From an uncultured Muribaculaceae bacterium (GTDB lineage Bacteria > Bacteroidota > Bacteroidia > Bacteroidales > Muribaculaceae), in contig CAJTOZ010000002.1 of the NCBI GenBank assembly GCA_910578095.1, positions 78,851 to 142,850 of the forward strand: DNA of 64,000 nt. The letters are read 5' to 3'. Shown here in pieces: positions 15,562-23,606 of this stretch (the first letter of the stretch is position 1; every line of letters starts with the position of its first letter). A model generated the notes under the pieces. That model worked only from the letters and a program-made list of their open reading frames with translations. It was not told the DNA's origin and made no database searches. The position numbers and the translations under genes were made by a program.

Positions 15562-17679
15562 TTAGTCGGCGAGACCACGGTTGCGCAGGAGCGCCTCTAC
15601 ACCAGGTTCATGGCCGCGGAAACGCACGTAGAGTTCCATCGGATCGGCGCTGCCGCCCATTTCAAGGATGTTGGTTTTGAACGATTTGGCAGTTTCGGGA
15701 TCAAAAATGCCTTTCTCCTTGAAGAGTTCGAAGCCGTCGGTATCGAGCACTTCCGCCCAAAGGTACGTATAGTAGCCGGAAGCATAGCCGTCGCTACCGA
15801 AGATATGCTTGAAGTAGGGCGAACGGTAGCGGAAAGTGAGTTCGGCAGGCATGCCCAGCTCATCGGCCACCTGCTTCTCAAAGGCGAGAACATCTATATC
15901 AGCCTCAGGATTGAGTTTGCCATACTGAAGATCGAGGAGCGCAGCGCCGGCAAGTTCGGCAGTTGCGAAGCCCTGATTGTGCGTGGCAGCGGCCTGCAAT
16001 TTTGCGATGAGCTCGTCGGGAATCACCTCACCGGTCTTATAGTGGTGGGCATATGTGCGCAGCAGCTCGGGTTCCATAGCCCAGTGTTCGTGTATCTGCG
16101 AGGGCAGCTCCACAAAGTCGCGGTCCACATTGGTTCCGGCCTGCATCTTGTAGCGGGCGCGGGAAAGCATGCCGTGCAGTCCGTGGCCGAATTCATGGAA
16201 CATCGTCTCCACCTCATCAAGCGTCAGCAGCGAGGGAAGTTCGGCGCTGGGAGGCGTAAAGTTGCCTACGTTGAAGATGACGGGACGCGACGAGGTGCCG
16301 TCGGGCTCGGTCCACGATCCTTTGAACTCGCTCATCCATGCTCCCTGGCGCTTGCTGGAGCGTGTGAAGTAGTCGGTCATGAACACAGCGATATGCTCGC
16401 CGGTGGCAGCATCGGTGACATCGTACACCTTCACTTCATCGTAATATTTGGGAGCATCCGGCATCTCCGTGAACTTGATGCCATAGAGGCGTTCGGCCAT
16501 GCCGAATATGCCCTGACGCACGCTGTCCACTGCAAAATAGGCGCTCACCTGCGACTCGTCGAAGTCATATTTCTTCTGACGCACCTTCTCGGCATAGTAA
16601 TAGTAGTCGTAGGGCGCAATGGTCACACCGGCACCTTCGGCATCGGCCACAGCCTGCATTTCGGCCACTTCCTCCTTGACCTTTGCCACAGCAGGTGTCC
16701 AGATCTGGCGCAGAAGACCTTCAGCGGCTTCAACACTGCCGGCCATGACATTGTCGGTCATATAGGAACCGAAATCCTTGAATCCGAGCAGGCCGGCCTT
16801 TTTTGCACGTGCCTGCAGAATCTTGTTGATCACAGGAAGATTGTTGTTGTCGCCTTCAGTGGCCTGGGTGGTATACCCTTCGTAGATACGGCGGCGAAGG
16901 TCGCGGTTCTCGGCAAACTGCAGTACGGGCAGGCGGCTGGGAGCATGGAGCGTGAACACCCATTTGCCTTCCAGGCCGCGCTTGGCTGCTTCTTCCGCTG
17001 CCACAGCCACTGTGCTTGCAGGCAGGCCGGCGAGGTCGGCCTCATTGTCGACAGTCACGGCAAACGAATTGGTGGCGTTGAGCAGGTTGCGGTTGAACTG
17101 CAGATAAAGGTCGGCAAGTTCGGCATTGATGCCCTTGAGTGTCTCCTTATCGGCGGGAGAAAGCAGGGCGCCGTTGCGGGTGAAATCTTTGTACATTTTC
17201 TCTACGGCCAGAAGCTGGTCAGAGGCCAGGCCGAGGCTGTCGCGACGGTCGTATAGATATTTGACACGCTCAAACAGCTTGTCGTTCATCATCATCTCAT
17301 CGGCATGGGCCTGATAGGCAGGATAGAATTTTTCGGCTATCTCCATCATTTCAGGCGAGGAGTTGCTTTCTTCGAGTGCGGCGAAAACGAGCACCACACG
17401 ATCAAGCACATCGCCGGTGCGGTCGAGTGCGAGAATGGTGTTGTCGAAAGTGGGCGTCGAGTCATTGTCGGTGATGGCCTTGATCTCGGCGTTGTGGCGA
17501 CTGATGCCCTCTTCGAGAGCGGGCAGATAGTCGTCGTAGCTGATTTCTTCGAACGGCGGGATTTCGTACGGTGTGGAGTACTCCGCCAGGAACGGGTTCT
17601 CGTGCATTTTTTGCTTTGTGCAGCTTGTACCGGCGACAAGAGCTGCGGCCAAAAGCGCTGTTGTAAGACTGTGTTTCAT
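15562..17679 (-). CDS. dcp: M3 family zinc metallopeptidase, lipoprotein (Dcp-like)
   Basis: The 705-aa protein has a lipoprotein signal (lipobox ending at Cys20, AGTSC) and the oligopeptidase fold of family M3. Zinc site HEFGH at 495-499, with Glu524 in VELPSQ as third ligand; the substrate-contact block DGYASGYYTYLWAEVLD follows near residue 640. Family members act on short peptides; Dcp releases C-terminal dipeptides. The lipid anchor places it in the periplasm or outer membrane, where it would trim imported peptides. Single gene with its own terminator; 67 bp separate it from the EEP gene upstream. Confidence 0.92.
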   Translation of the reverse strand: MKHSLTTALLAAALVAGTSCTKQKMHENPFLAEYSTPYEIPPFEEISYDDYLPALEEGISRHNAEIKAITDNDSTPTFDNTILALDRTGDVLDRVVLVFAALEESNSSPEMMEIAEKFYPAYQAHADEMMMNDKLFERVKYLYDRRDSLGLASDQLLAVEKMYKDFTRNGALLSPADKETLKGINAELADLYLQFNRNLLNATNSFAVTVDNEADLAGLPASTVAVAAEEAAKRGLEGKWVFTLHAPSRLPVLQFAENRDLRRRIYEGYTTQATEGDNNNLPVINKILQARAKKAGLLGFKDFGSYMTDNVMAGSVEAAEGLLRQIWTPAVAKVKEEVAEMQAVADAEGAGVTIAPYDYYYYAEKVRQKKYDFDESQVSAYFAVDSVRQGIFGMAERLYGIKFTEMPDAPKYYDEVKVYDVTDAATGEHIAVFMTDYFTRSSKRQGAWMSEFKGSWTEPDGTSSRPVIFNVGNFTPPSAELPSLLTLDEVETMFHEFGHGLHGMLSRARYKMQAGTNVDRDFVELPSQIHEHWAMEPELLRTYAHHYKTGEVIPDELIAKLQAAATHNQGFATAELAGAALLDLQYGKLNPEADIDVLAFEKQVADELGMPAELTFRYRSPYFKHIFGSDGYASGYYTYLWAEVLDTDGFELFKEKGIFDPETAKSFKTNILEMGGSADPMELYVRFRGHEPGVEALLRNRGLAD

Positions 17680-17746
17680 CTTTTCCGGGTCGCGCTGCGC
17701 GCGATTTTTAAAGGTTATTATTATGTGATTGGTATTATGATTTGCT

Positions 17747-18865
17747 TTATTCCTCCCAATAGAATGTGGTGAGGAGTGGATAGTGGTCGGAGAAGCGCTT
17801 GTTTCCCCGACTGATATCGGCAGGACGCATCCGGCCTTTCCACAGCACGTGGTCTATACGGAAGTAAAAGCGGTTGTCGTTGTATGTCCAGGTGGGTCCG
17901 AAAGCCACCTCCGGCCATACCTCGCGCATGCCCGCTTCTGCCAGCGCATGAAGGGTATAGCAGCCCGGCACATCATTGAAATCGCCGCACACCACCACAT
18001 TCTCTCCACCGTAGTATTCGATGTAGCGCTTGAGAGTGGCCGCCTGGGTGGCCCGCCGCATGGCCGCCACCTCAAGTTTGTAGAGCAGAGTGTTGCGCAA
18101 TTCGTGCAGATCCTCGTCGGCACGCAGTTTGGTGAGATCGCGATACAGCGACTTGTCGCTGGCCGTAAGACTGTAGCTCTGCAGATGCACGCTGAACACA
18201 GCAAGGCGGTGGCCCTCAATTTCCACCACGTACCCACCGATATCACAATAATTGCCACGCTCGCGGGTGGTCACATCGAGATGTATGGGCGTAACGGGAT
18301 ACTTTGACAGGAATGTGAGCGCATAGCCTGAAAGGATGGCGTAAGGGTAGCGTTCATGCAGGCTGTCGAGCTGCGCCTTATACAGATGCCTGTCGGGCAT
18401 CTGCTCCAGAACAGCCAGCTCCTGCAGACACACAATATCGGCATCCATGCGGAGGATATAGCTCAAGGTAGGATTGGTACGGTCGGGATAGCTTTCCGTA
18501 CGGTCCCTGAGGTTGTACACATTATATGAAAGGAGTGTGAACACACGGTCGTGTGGCGTTCCGTCGGGAATCCCCTTCCCTATGTTGAGCGGGCAGGTGT
18601 CCCAGACCATAGGCCATGACGCGGCAAGGGCAACAATAGCCACCAACGCCGTCTTGCGCCACCGGATCAGATCCAGCACCAGAAGCATCACCGTCAGTGC
18701 AAGCCATCCCGGAAAAGTCAGCACCACCACGCCACATACGGGCCTTTCCAGTGGAGAAATCTCTCCGGAGTAGGCCGACACCACAAGGCCTATTCCCGCG
18801 ACCATATTGGCCACGAGCATGCATGCATTGGCAATGCGCCTCCAGGGTGACAGCGGTTTATTCAT
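17747..18865 (-). CDS. Membrane-anchored endonuclease/exonuclease/phosphatase family protein
   Basis: The 372-aa product has three predicted N-terminal membrane segments (about 14-33, 40-63, 70-88) followed by an EEP domain (about 108-372): LLSYNVYNLRD, VCLQELAVL with the metal-binding Glu, FSVHLQS, VVCGDFNDVPG, FYFRIDHVLW and SDHYPL, all catalytic motifs present. The domain faces the periplasm if the first helix enters from inside. Substrate unknown (phosphodiester or phospholipid head groups and nucleic acid are all seen in this superfamily). It overlaps the rhomboid gene upstream by 4 bp and is the last gene in that operon. Confidence 0.88.
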   Translation of the reverse strand: MNKPLSPWRRIANACMLVANMVAGIGLVVSAYSGEISPLERPVCGVVVLTFPGWLALTVMLLVLDLIRWRKTALVAIVALAASWPMVWDTCPLNIGKGIPDGTPHDRVFTLLSYNVYNLRDRTESYPDRTNPTLSYILRMDADIVCLQELAVLEQMPDRHLYKAQLDSLHERYPYAILSGYALTFLSKYPVTPIHLDVTTRERGNYCDIGGYVVEIEGHRLAVFSVHLQSYSLTASDKSLYRDLTKLRADEDLHELRNTLLYKLEVAAMRRATQAATLKRYIEYYGGENVVVCGDFNDVPGCYTLHALAEAGMREVWPEVAFGPTWTYNDNRFYFRIDHVLWKGRMRPADISRGNKRFSDHYPLLTTFYWEE

Positions 18866-19629
18866 TTCTTCACTTTATGGGACAACTGAAACAGACGCTC
18901 CCTGTCGCGGCGCGACAAGGATTCATAGCCCGAAGTCTTCACCTTATCGAGAAGATCGTCGAGTTCATCGTGGAGGGTACGCCGCGGTGCCGCCACTGTC
19001 CGGCGCCTCATGCGCTCCGTCCATCCGGCGGCAGCGCCGAAAGCGGCGCCTCCCAGATGAGCTGCTGCGGCACCTGCACCACCGGTGAATCCAAAGCAAA
19101 ACAGCGCCACCATCACCAGCACCACCCATTTCATGCGCACACTGCCCACGAGCCAGAGCTGCAAGGGCATGTCGGGCAACTCGAATGCGACGGCGACAGC
19201 TACGGCAAGCACTGCCGCCGAAGCACCCGCAAGAGTGGCACCCGGCGCGCCAGGTACCATTGAATACCATATGATGAAGAAAGCGGCGCCGGCCAGTCCA
19301 CCTCCGGCATATACAAATGCAAGGCGTTTCTGAGTGGCTACAGTAAGCATCAGACGCCCGAAGCAATACAGCCACAGCATGTTGAACAGAAGCTGAAGCA
19401 CGCTTGCCTGGACAAACATATAACTCACCACGCACCACGGCTGGTGAAACAATTGTACGAGCGACGCAGGAAGCACCAGTGCGCGCGGCACACCGGCGCC
19501 CGAGAGCAATGCGCCTGCCGCGACACCGGCAAAAACGATCGCGTTTGCCGCGATGAGCGCATACAGCACATTGCCGCGCACCGCGCCCGCCACGCGGGAA
19601 ACCAGATTGTCAGAAGAACCAATGGCCAT
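18862..19629 (-). CDS. Rhomboid family intramembrane protease, second copy
   Basis: The 255-aa protein has six predicted membrane helices. The presumed catalytic Ser137 lies in GASA instead of the canonical GxSG, and His191 is in AHLGGAAFG. The usual HxxxN helix is changed to VQASVLQLLFN, keeping Asn83 but losing the usual histidine. The C-terminal tail (about 205-255) is a soluble, charged segment with DELDDLLDKVKTSGYESLSRRDRERLFQLS, common in Bacteroidetes rhomboids. Reduced motif conservation compared with its neighbour suggests altered or lost activity (inference). The gene starts 20 bp inside the upstream rhomboid gene and overlaps the EEP gene by 4 bp. Confidence 0.88.
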   Translation of the reverse strand: MAIGSSDNLVSRVAGAVRGNVLYALIAANAIVFAGVAAGALLSGAGVPRALVLPASLVQLFHQPWCVVSYMFVQASVLQLLFNMLWLYCFGRLMLTVATQKRLAFVYAGGGLAGAAFFIIWYSMVPGAPGATLAGASAAVLAVAVAVAFELPDMPLQLWLVGSVRMKWVVLVMVALFCFGFTGGAGAAAAHLGGAAFGAAAGWTERMRRRTVAAPRRTLHDELDDLLDKVKTSGYESLSRRDRERLFQLSHKVKK

Positions 19630-20362
19630 TGAATGTGCCTTTTTTCTTCCAGTACAATATCATTATTATACCTACGAGCATGCCTCCGAGATGGGCGAAA
19701 TGGGCCACATTATCGGCCACGCCTCCGAGCCCGTAGACTAGTTCCAGCACGCCATAGCCCACTACAAGCCACTTGGCCTTGACCGGAACAGGGATAAACC
19801 AGATGTACACCGGCTGATTCGGGAACAACATGCCGAATGCCAGAAGCACGCCGTAGATAGCACCGGATGCGCCCACGAGAGGCGTGTTGACAAGGGCATT
19901 GAGCGTGGCGGCTGTGGGATCGGCAAATGTGAGCCCCTGCTGCATGAGTTGCCAGCCCTGCGACACCACCTGCTCGGCGGCCATAGGCGGAAGCATAGCA
20001 GTGTACTTATGCACAAAAACGGCAGCGACGCCCATCTGTATCAGGCCGGCTCCCACACCACACGCCAGATAGTAGAAGAGGAAGCGCTGCGAACCCAGAG
20101 CGCGCTCGATGACACCGCCAAACATGAGCAGTGCGAACATATTAAAGAACAGGTGCGTGAATCCGCCATGCAAAAACAGATAGGTCACAAGCTGAAAAGG
20201 CATATAGCCGGGCGATGAGAAATAGTACATCGCACACCAGCGCGTGAGCGCATGGTCCACACCCGGCACAAGCGCCATCAGCGCCCACACCAGGATGCAG
20301 ATTCCTGCCAGATTCTTTGTCACAGGCGGAATCCGCTGCAAAAATCCCGAAAGCATGTTCAT
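19610..20362 (-). CDS. Rhomboid family intramembrane serine protease, first copy
   Basis: A 250-aa six-helix membrane protein with a full rhomboid active site: HGGFTHLFFN (65-74), GASG with Ser166, and His224 in HFAHLGGMLVG. It would cleave membrane proteins near their transmembrane segments. It is first in an operon of two rhomboids and an EEP protein whose coding regions overlap, so translation of the three is probably coupled. A -7 box lies 90 bp upstream. Confidence 0.94.
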   Translation of the reverse strand: MNMLSGFLQRIPPVTKNLAGICILVWALMALVPGVDHALTRWCAMYYFSSPGYMPFQLVTYLFLHGGFTHLFFNMFALLMFGGVIERALGSQRFLFYYLACGVGAGLIQMGVAAVFVHKYTAMLPPMAAEQVVSQGWQLMQQGLTFADPTAATLNALVNTPLVGASGAIYGVLLAFGMLFPNQPVYIWFIPVPVKAKWLVVGYGVLELVYGLGGVADNVAHFAHLGGMLVGIIMILYWKKKGTFNGHWFF

Positions 20363-20451
20363 ATCCGTAGTTTGGCCGTAGGCCGTGGGTTAAAAGTTTA
20401 AGAGCTTGTTAAAAAACATTCACAGGCCGTTGAAGCCCGGAAATACAGGTG

Positions 20452-20459
20452 CAAAAGTA
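20452..20459 (-). promoter_or_regulatory. -7 box for the rhomboid operon
   Basis: TACTTTTG on the minus strand matches TAnnTTTG; no clear TTTG 20 bp upstream. The rest of 20363-20563 is AT-rich with no other feature seen. Confidence 0.5.
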
Positions 20460-20563
20460 CGAAAAAACGGGCGAAAGCGACTAAAAATGCCCTTTTGAAA
20501 GAAGAAAAATAATTTTTTTGTGTTTTTTTTAACAAAAATATACGCAATGTTCAGTTTTATACG

Positions 20564-20571
20564 TATATTTG
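20564..20571 (+). promoter_or_regulatory. -7 box for the HU gene
   Basis: TATATTTG on the plus strand, 37 bp before the start codon. Confidence 0.55.
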
Positions 20572-20608
20572 CGGCACAGAAATACCAAACTTTAAAATAT
20601 TATTTCCT

Positions 20609-20881
20609 ATGAACAAGACTGAGCTTATCAACGCCATCGCCGAGAAAGCCAACCTGACCAAGGCCGATGCCAAGGCAGCACTCGACGCAACCACCGCAGC
20701 CATTGCAGAGGCTCTCGCAGCCAATGACAAAGTGGCCCTCGTAGGCTTCGGCACTTTCTCCGTAAGCGAAAAAGGCGAGCGTACAGGCATCAATCCCCGC
20801 ACCAAAGAAGCTATCACCATCGCCGCACGCAAAGCCGTCAAGTTCAAAGCCGGCAGCGAGCTCACCGATGCCGTGAAATAA
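20609..20881 (+). CDS. HU family DNA-binding protein
   Basis: A 90-aa histone-like protein: MNKTELINAIAEKANLTKADAK, GFGTFSVSEKGERTGINPRTKE and IAARKAVKFKAGSELTDAVK. The DNA-minor-groove arm has the NPRT motif (near 63-66). It bends and packs DNA as a dimer. Monocistronic, with a strong terminator 21 bp after the stop. Confidence 0.96.
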   Translation: MNKTELINAIAEKANLTKADAKAALDATTAAIAEALAANDKVALVGFGTFSVSEKGERTGINPRTKEAITIAARKAVKFKAGSELTDAVK

Positions 20882-20901
20882 GTTTTCACGCCCCGCATCA
20901 T

Positions 20902-20942
20902 GCGGCCGGCCCTCTGTTTCGGATGGGCCGGCCGCTTTTTTT
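20902..20942 (+). terminator. Terminator of the HU gene
   Basis: GCGGCCGGCCC (20902-20912) pairs perfectly with GGGCCGGCCGC (20925-20935), followed by seven Ts. Confidence 0.9.
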
Positions 20943-21121
20943 ATACGTATTGCTTTTTATACCAATAAAAGCGACAAATGGAGCAACATTATATTTCATT
21001 GTATTAAAATATGTTAGAATACGACATCGCTCTATCTTTTTCGCTTTTTTTTTCGGAAATTTGCAAAAAGAACCCCTTAGGAAAGAACGGTTCTATCCAT
21101 TATTGTTGCATTTCTATTATT

Positions 21122-22525
21122 ATGTATAGTAAGATACTTCTTGCCGTCGCGCTTGCCATGGGCGCTACTGCATCGGCACAGACCGCTCTGTCTCTCGACC
21201 AGTGCATAGGAATAGCTCTCAGCGAGAGCCCGGTTGTGCAAGTGGCCGACATGGAGATCACCCGTATGGATTACTCGAGAGGAGAAACACTCTCGCAACT
21301 TTTCCCACAGGTGAATTTCGGAGCCAACTACTCCCGAATGCTCGCCAAACAGGTGATGTACATGAACATGGATGGTTTCGGCTCTGCGGGCTCCGACCCC
21401 GACACCGATGATGCCTCCGGGGAAACCTCCAAGGCACGCAAAGGAGCCGGCAACGAAAACGGTATCAAGATGGGCCTGGACAACAGCTACCAGATAGGCT
21501 TCTCGGCCTCTGTTCCGCTGATTGCTCCACAGCTGTGGAAATCGCTGAAACTAAGCGACACGCAGATTCTCCAATCGGTGGAGCAGGCCCGGGCTTCGCG
21601 CCTCGACCTTGTAAACCAGGTAAAGGATGCCTACTATGCCCTTATGCTCGCCAACGACTCCCGCGCCGTGGTTCAGGAAAGCTACGACATGGCTTCCCTC
21701 ACCCACGACATCTACACCAAGCAGTTTGCAGCCGGAGCGGCTTCCGACTACGATGTGCTCCGCACATCCGTGGCCATGAAAAATATAGAGCCCGAACTGC
21801 TGCAGGCCGATATCGCTATCAAACAGGCTCGCCTGCAATTGCTCGTGCTGATGGGGGTGGAGCCGGATTTCCCGCTGGAGATCTCCGGTCGCCTTTCCGA
21901 TTACAAAGACACCATGTTTGAAGAGACCATGCTGCTCGACAGCGACTTCTCGCAAAACAGCAGCCTCGTGCAGAACTGCATTCAGACACGTATGCTGCGC
22001 GATGCCCTCGATGTGCAGCGCATGGCATGGCTCCCCACTCTCTCCGCCAGCATCAACTACTACTGGAACTCCAACAGCAACGGCTCTCCCTTCAAGAACT
22101 TCCGCTGGAGCAACTCCTCCACCTTCGGCCTGTCGCTGTCGATGCCGCTGCTCACCGGCGGCGCACGCCTCAGCCGCCAGCGCCAAGCAAAAGTGCAACT
22201 CATAGAATCGGAGCTGCAGCGCGAGAATCTGGAGCACAGCGTGGGAATGCAAGTAGACCTTGCCATCGACAATATCCGCCGCAACGTGCGTCAGATTTCC
22301 TCATCGGCCGAAAGTGTGGCCGAAGCCGAACGCGCCCACGATATCATGGAACGCTCCTTCGCTATCGGAGCTGCGAGCTATCTTGACCTGCGTGACAGCG
22401 AACTCGCCCTCACACGCTCACGCCTGGCCTACTACCAGAGCATCTACAACTACCTCGTGGCCAACAGCCAGCTCGAACTGCTGCGCGGCACCGCACCTAT
22501 CGACCAATACAAATCCATCCGCTAA
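21122..22525 (+). CDS. TolC family outer-membrane efflux protein
   Basis: The 467-aa protein carries a Sec signal (MYSKILLAVALAMGATASAQ) and two tandem outer-membrane efflux repeats (about 25-230 and 245-460) rich in helical residues, with the usual LSLDQCIGIALSESP opening and a second repeat beginning after NSSLVQNCIQTRML. It forms the trimeric outer-membrane channel for the adaptor and pump encoded just behind. Residues about 90-120 are a low-complexity loop rich in Gly, Asp and Ser. A frame that begins at 21011 adds 37 residues before the signal peptide and is rejected. The adaptor gene follows 20 bp downstream. Confidence 0.92.
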   Translation: MYSKILLAVALAMGATASAQTALSLDQCIGIALSESPVVQVADMEITRMDYSRGETLSQLFPQVNFGANYSRMLAKQVMYMNMDGFGSAGSDPDTDDASGETSKARKGAGNENGIKMGLDNSYQIGFSASVPLIAPQLWKSLKLSDTQILQSVEQARASRLDLVNQVKDAYYALMLANDSRAVVQESYDMASLTHDIYTKQFAAGAASDYDVLRTSVAMKNIEPELLQADIAIKQARLQLLVLMGVEPDFPLEISGRLSDYKDTMFEETMLLDSDFSQNSSLVQNCIQTRMLRDALDVQRMAWLPTLSASINYYWNSNSNGSPFKNFRWSNSSTFGLSLSMPLLTGGARLSRQRQAKVQLIESELQRENLEHSVGMQVDLAIDNIRRNVRQISSSAESVAEAERAHDIMERSFAIGAASYLDLRDSELALTRSRLAYYQSIYNYLVANSQLELLRGTAPIDQYKSIR

Positions 22526-22545
22526 CAACGTCACAACACCAGCAT

Positions 22546-23577
22546 ATGTCTCCCTACGCTTTCATCAGTAACTGCTTCGCAGCCGCCGGCGCATGCCTGA
22601 TTCTTGCATCATGCGGCAACACCGAAAACACAGCAGCCCCCGTCGACGAGGAGCTGCCTAAAGTGGAAATCGACCTCGCCATCACACGCGACGTCCCGCA
22701 GCAGAAAGAATACACCGCCACAGTCGAGGCCTACAATGTCAACAACATCTCCCCCGCATCGCCCAACCGCATCAAGACAATAGCCGTGGAAGTGGGCGAT
22801 CCGGTGCGGCGCGGACAGACACTCGTAACTCTCGACCGAGCCAATCTCGACCAGCTGAAAATCAATCTTGACCAGATAGAACGCGAATACAACCGCGCCA
22901 CCACTCTGCTCGAAATTGGCGCGGGCACACAACAGTCGGTAGACCAGCTCAAGGCACAGCTCGATGCCGCGCGCACACAGTATGCCAACGCTCAGGAAAA
23001 CACCATACTGGTATCGCCGGTCAGCGGTGTCGTCACCGCCCGCAATTACGATCCGGGCGATATGACAGGCACACAGCCCGTGCTCACCGTAGGCCAGCTT
23101 TCGCCCATAGTGAAGGTGATAATCAACGCCTCGGAATCCGACCTCACAAAAATATCGCGCGGCAAGCAGGTGAACATCAGTTTCGACGCACTCCCCGACG
23201 AAACATTCGAGGGTACGGTGGCTCGTGTCTATCCCGCCATCGATCCTACCACCCGCACTTTCGAGGCGGAGATTCAGATCAAAAACCCGGGCGAACGCCT
23301 TCGCCCCGGAATGTTTGCCCGCGTGGAAATAGACCATGGCGCTATCAACCGGGTGGTTGTGCCCGACCGTGCCGTTGTCAAGCAGACCGGTAGCGGCAAC
23401 CGCTATGTCTACGTGCTGAACGGTGGCACCGTCAGCTACAACCGCGTGGAGCTGGGCCGACGTCTCGGAGACACATACGAACTGATCAGCGGCGTCAACG
23501 ACGGCGACACTGTGGTGGTGGGAGGACAATCCCGCCTTGCCGACGGCATAGCAGTGGAAGTGATAGCCAACAACTAA
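22546..23577 (+). CDS. RND efflux periplasmic adaptor (MFP), lipoprotein
   Basis: A 343-aa membrane-fusion protein. Lipobox LASC with Cys23 anchors it to a membrane. Lipoyl-like halves flank a short helical hairpin (about 95-150), followed by beta-barrel (SPVSGVVTARNYDPGDMTG, ASESDLTKISRGKQVNISF) and membrane-proximal domains (RPGMFARVEIDHG, VPDRAVVKQTGSGNRYVYVL). It bridges the RND pump and TolC channel. Located between them, with 29 bp to the pump gene. Confidence 0.93.
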   Translation: MSPYAFISNCFAAAGACLILASCGNTENTAAPVDEELPKVEIDLAITRDVPQQKEYTATVEAYNVNNISPASPNRIKTIAVEVGDPVRRGQTLVTLDRANLDQLKINLDQIEREYNRATTLLEIGAGTQQSVDQLKAQLDAARTQYANAQENTILVSPVSGVVTARNYDPGDMTGTQPVLTVGQLSPIVKVIINASESDLTKISRGKQVNISFDALPDETFEGTVARVYPAIDPTTRTFEAEIQIKNPGERLRPGMFARVEIDHGAINRVVVPDRAVVKQTGSGNRYVYVLNGGTVSYNRVELGRRLGDTYELISGVNDGDTVVVGGQSRLADGIAVEVIANN

Positions 23578-23606
23578 GTTATACCCACCCCAATTCATAA
23601 CGATAT

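Noticed and set aside
15541..17256. 571-aa open frame on the plus strand
   Set aside because: Antisense to the M3 peptidase gene, whose HEFGH site and lipobox are clear.
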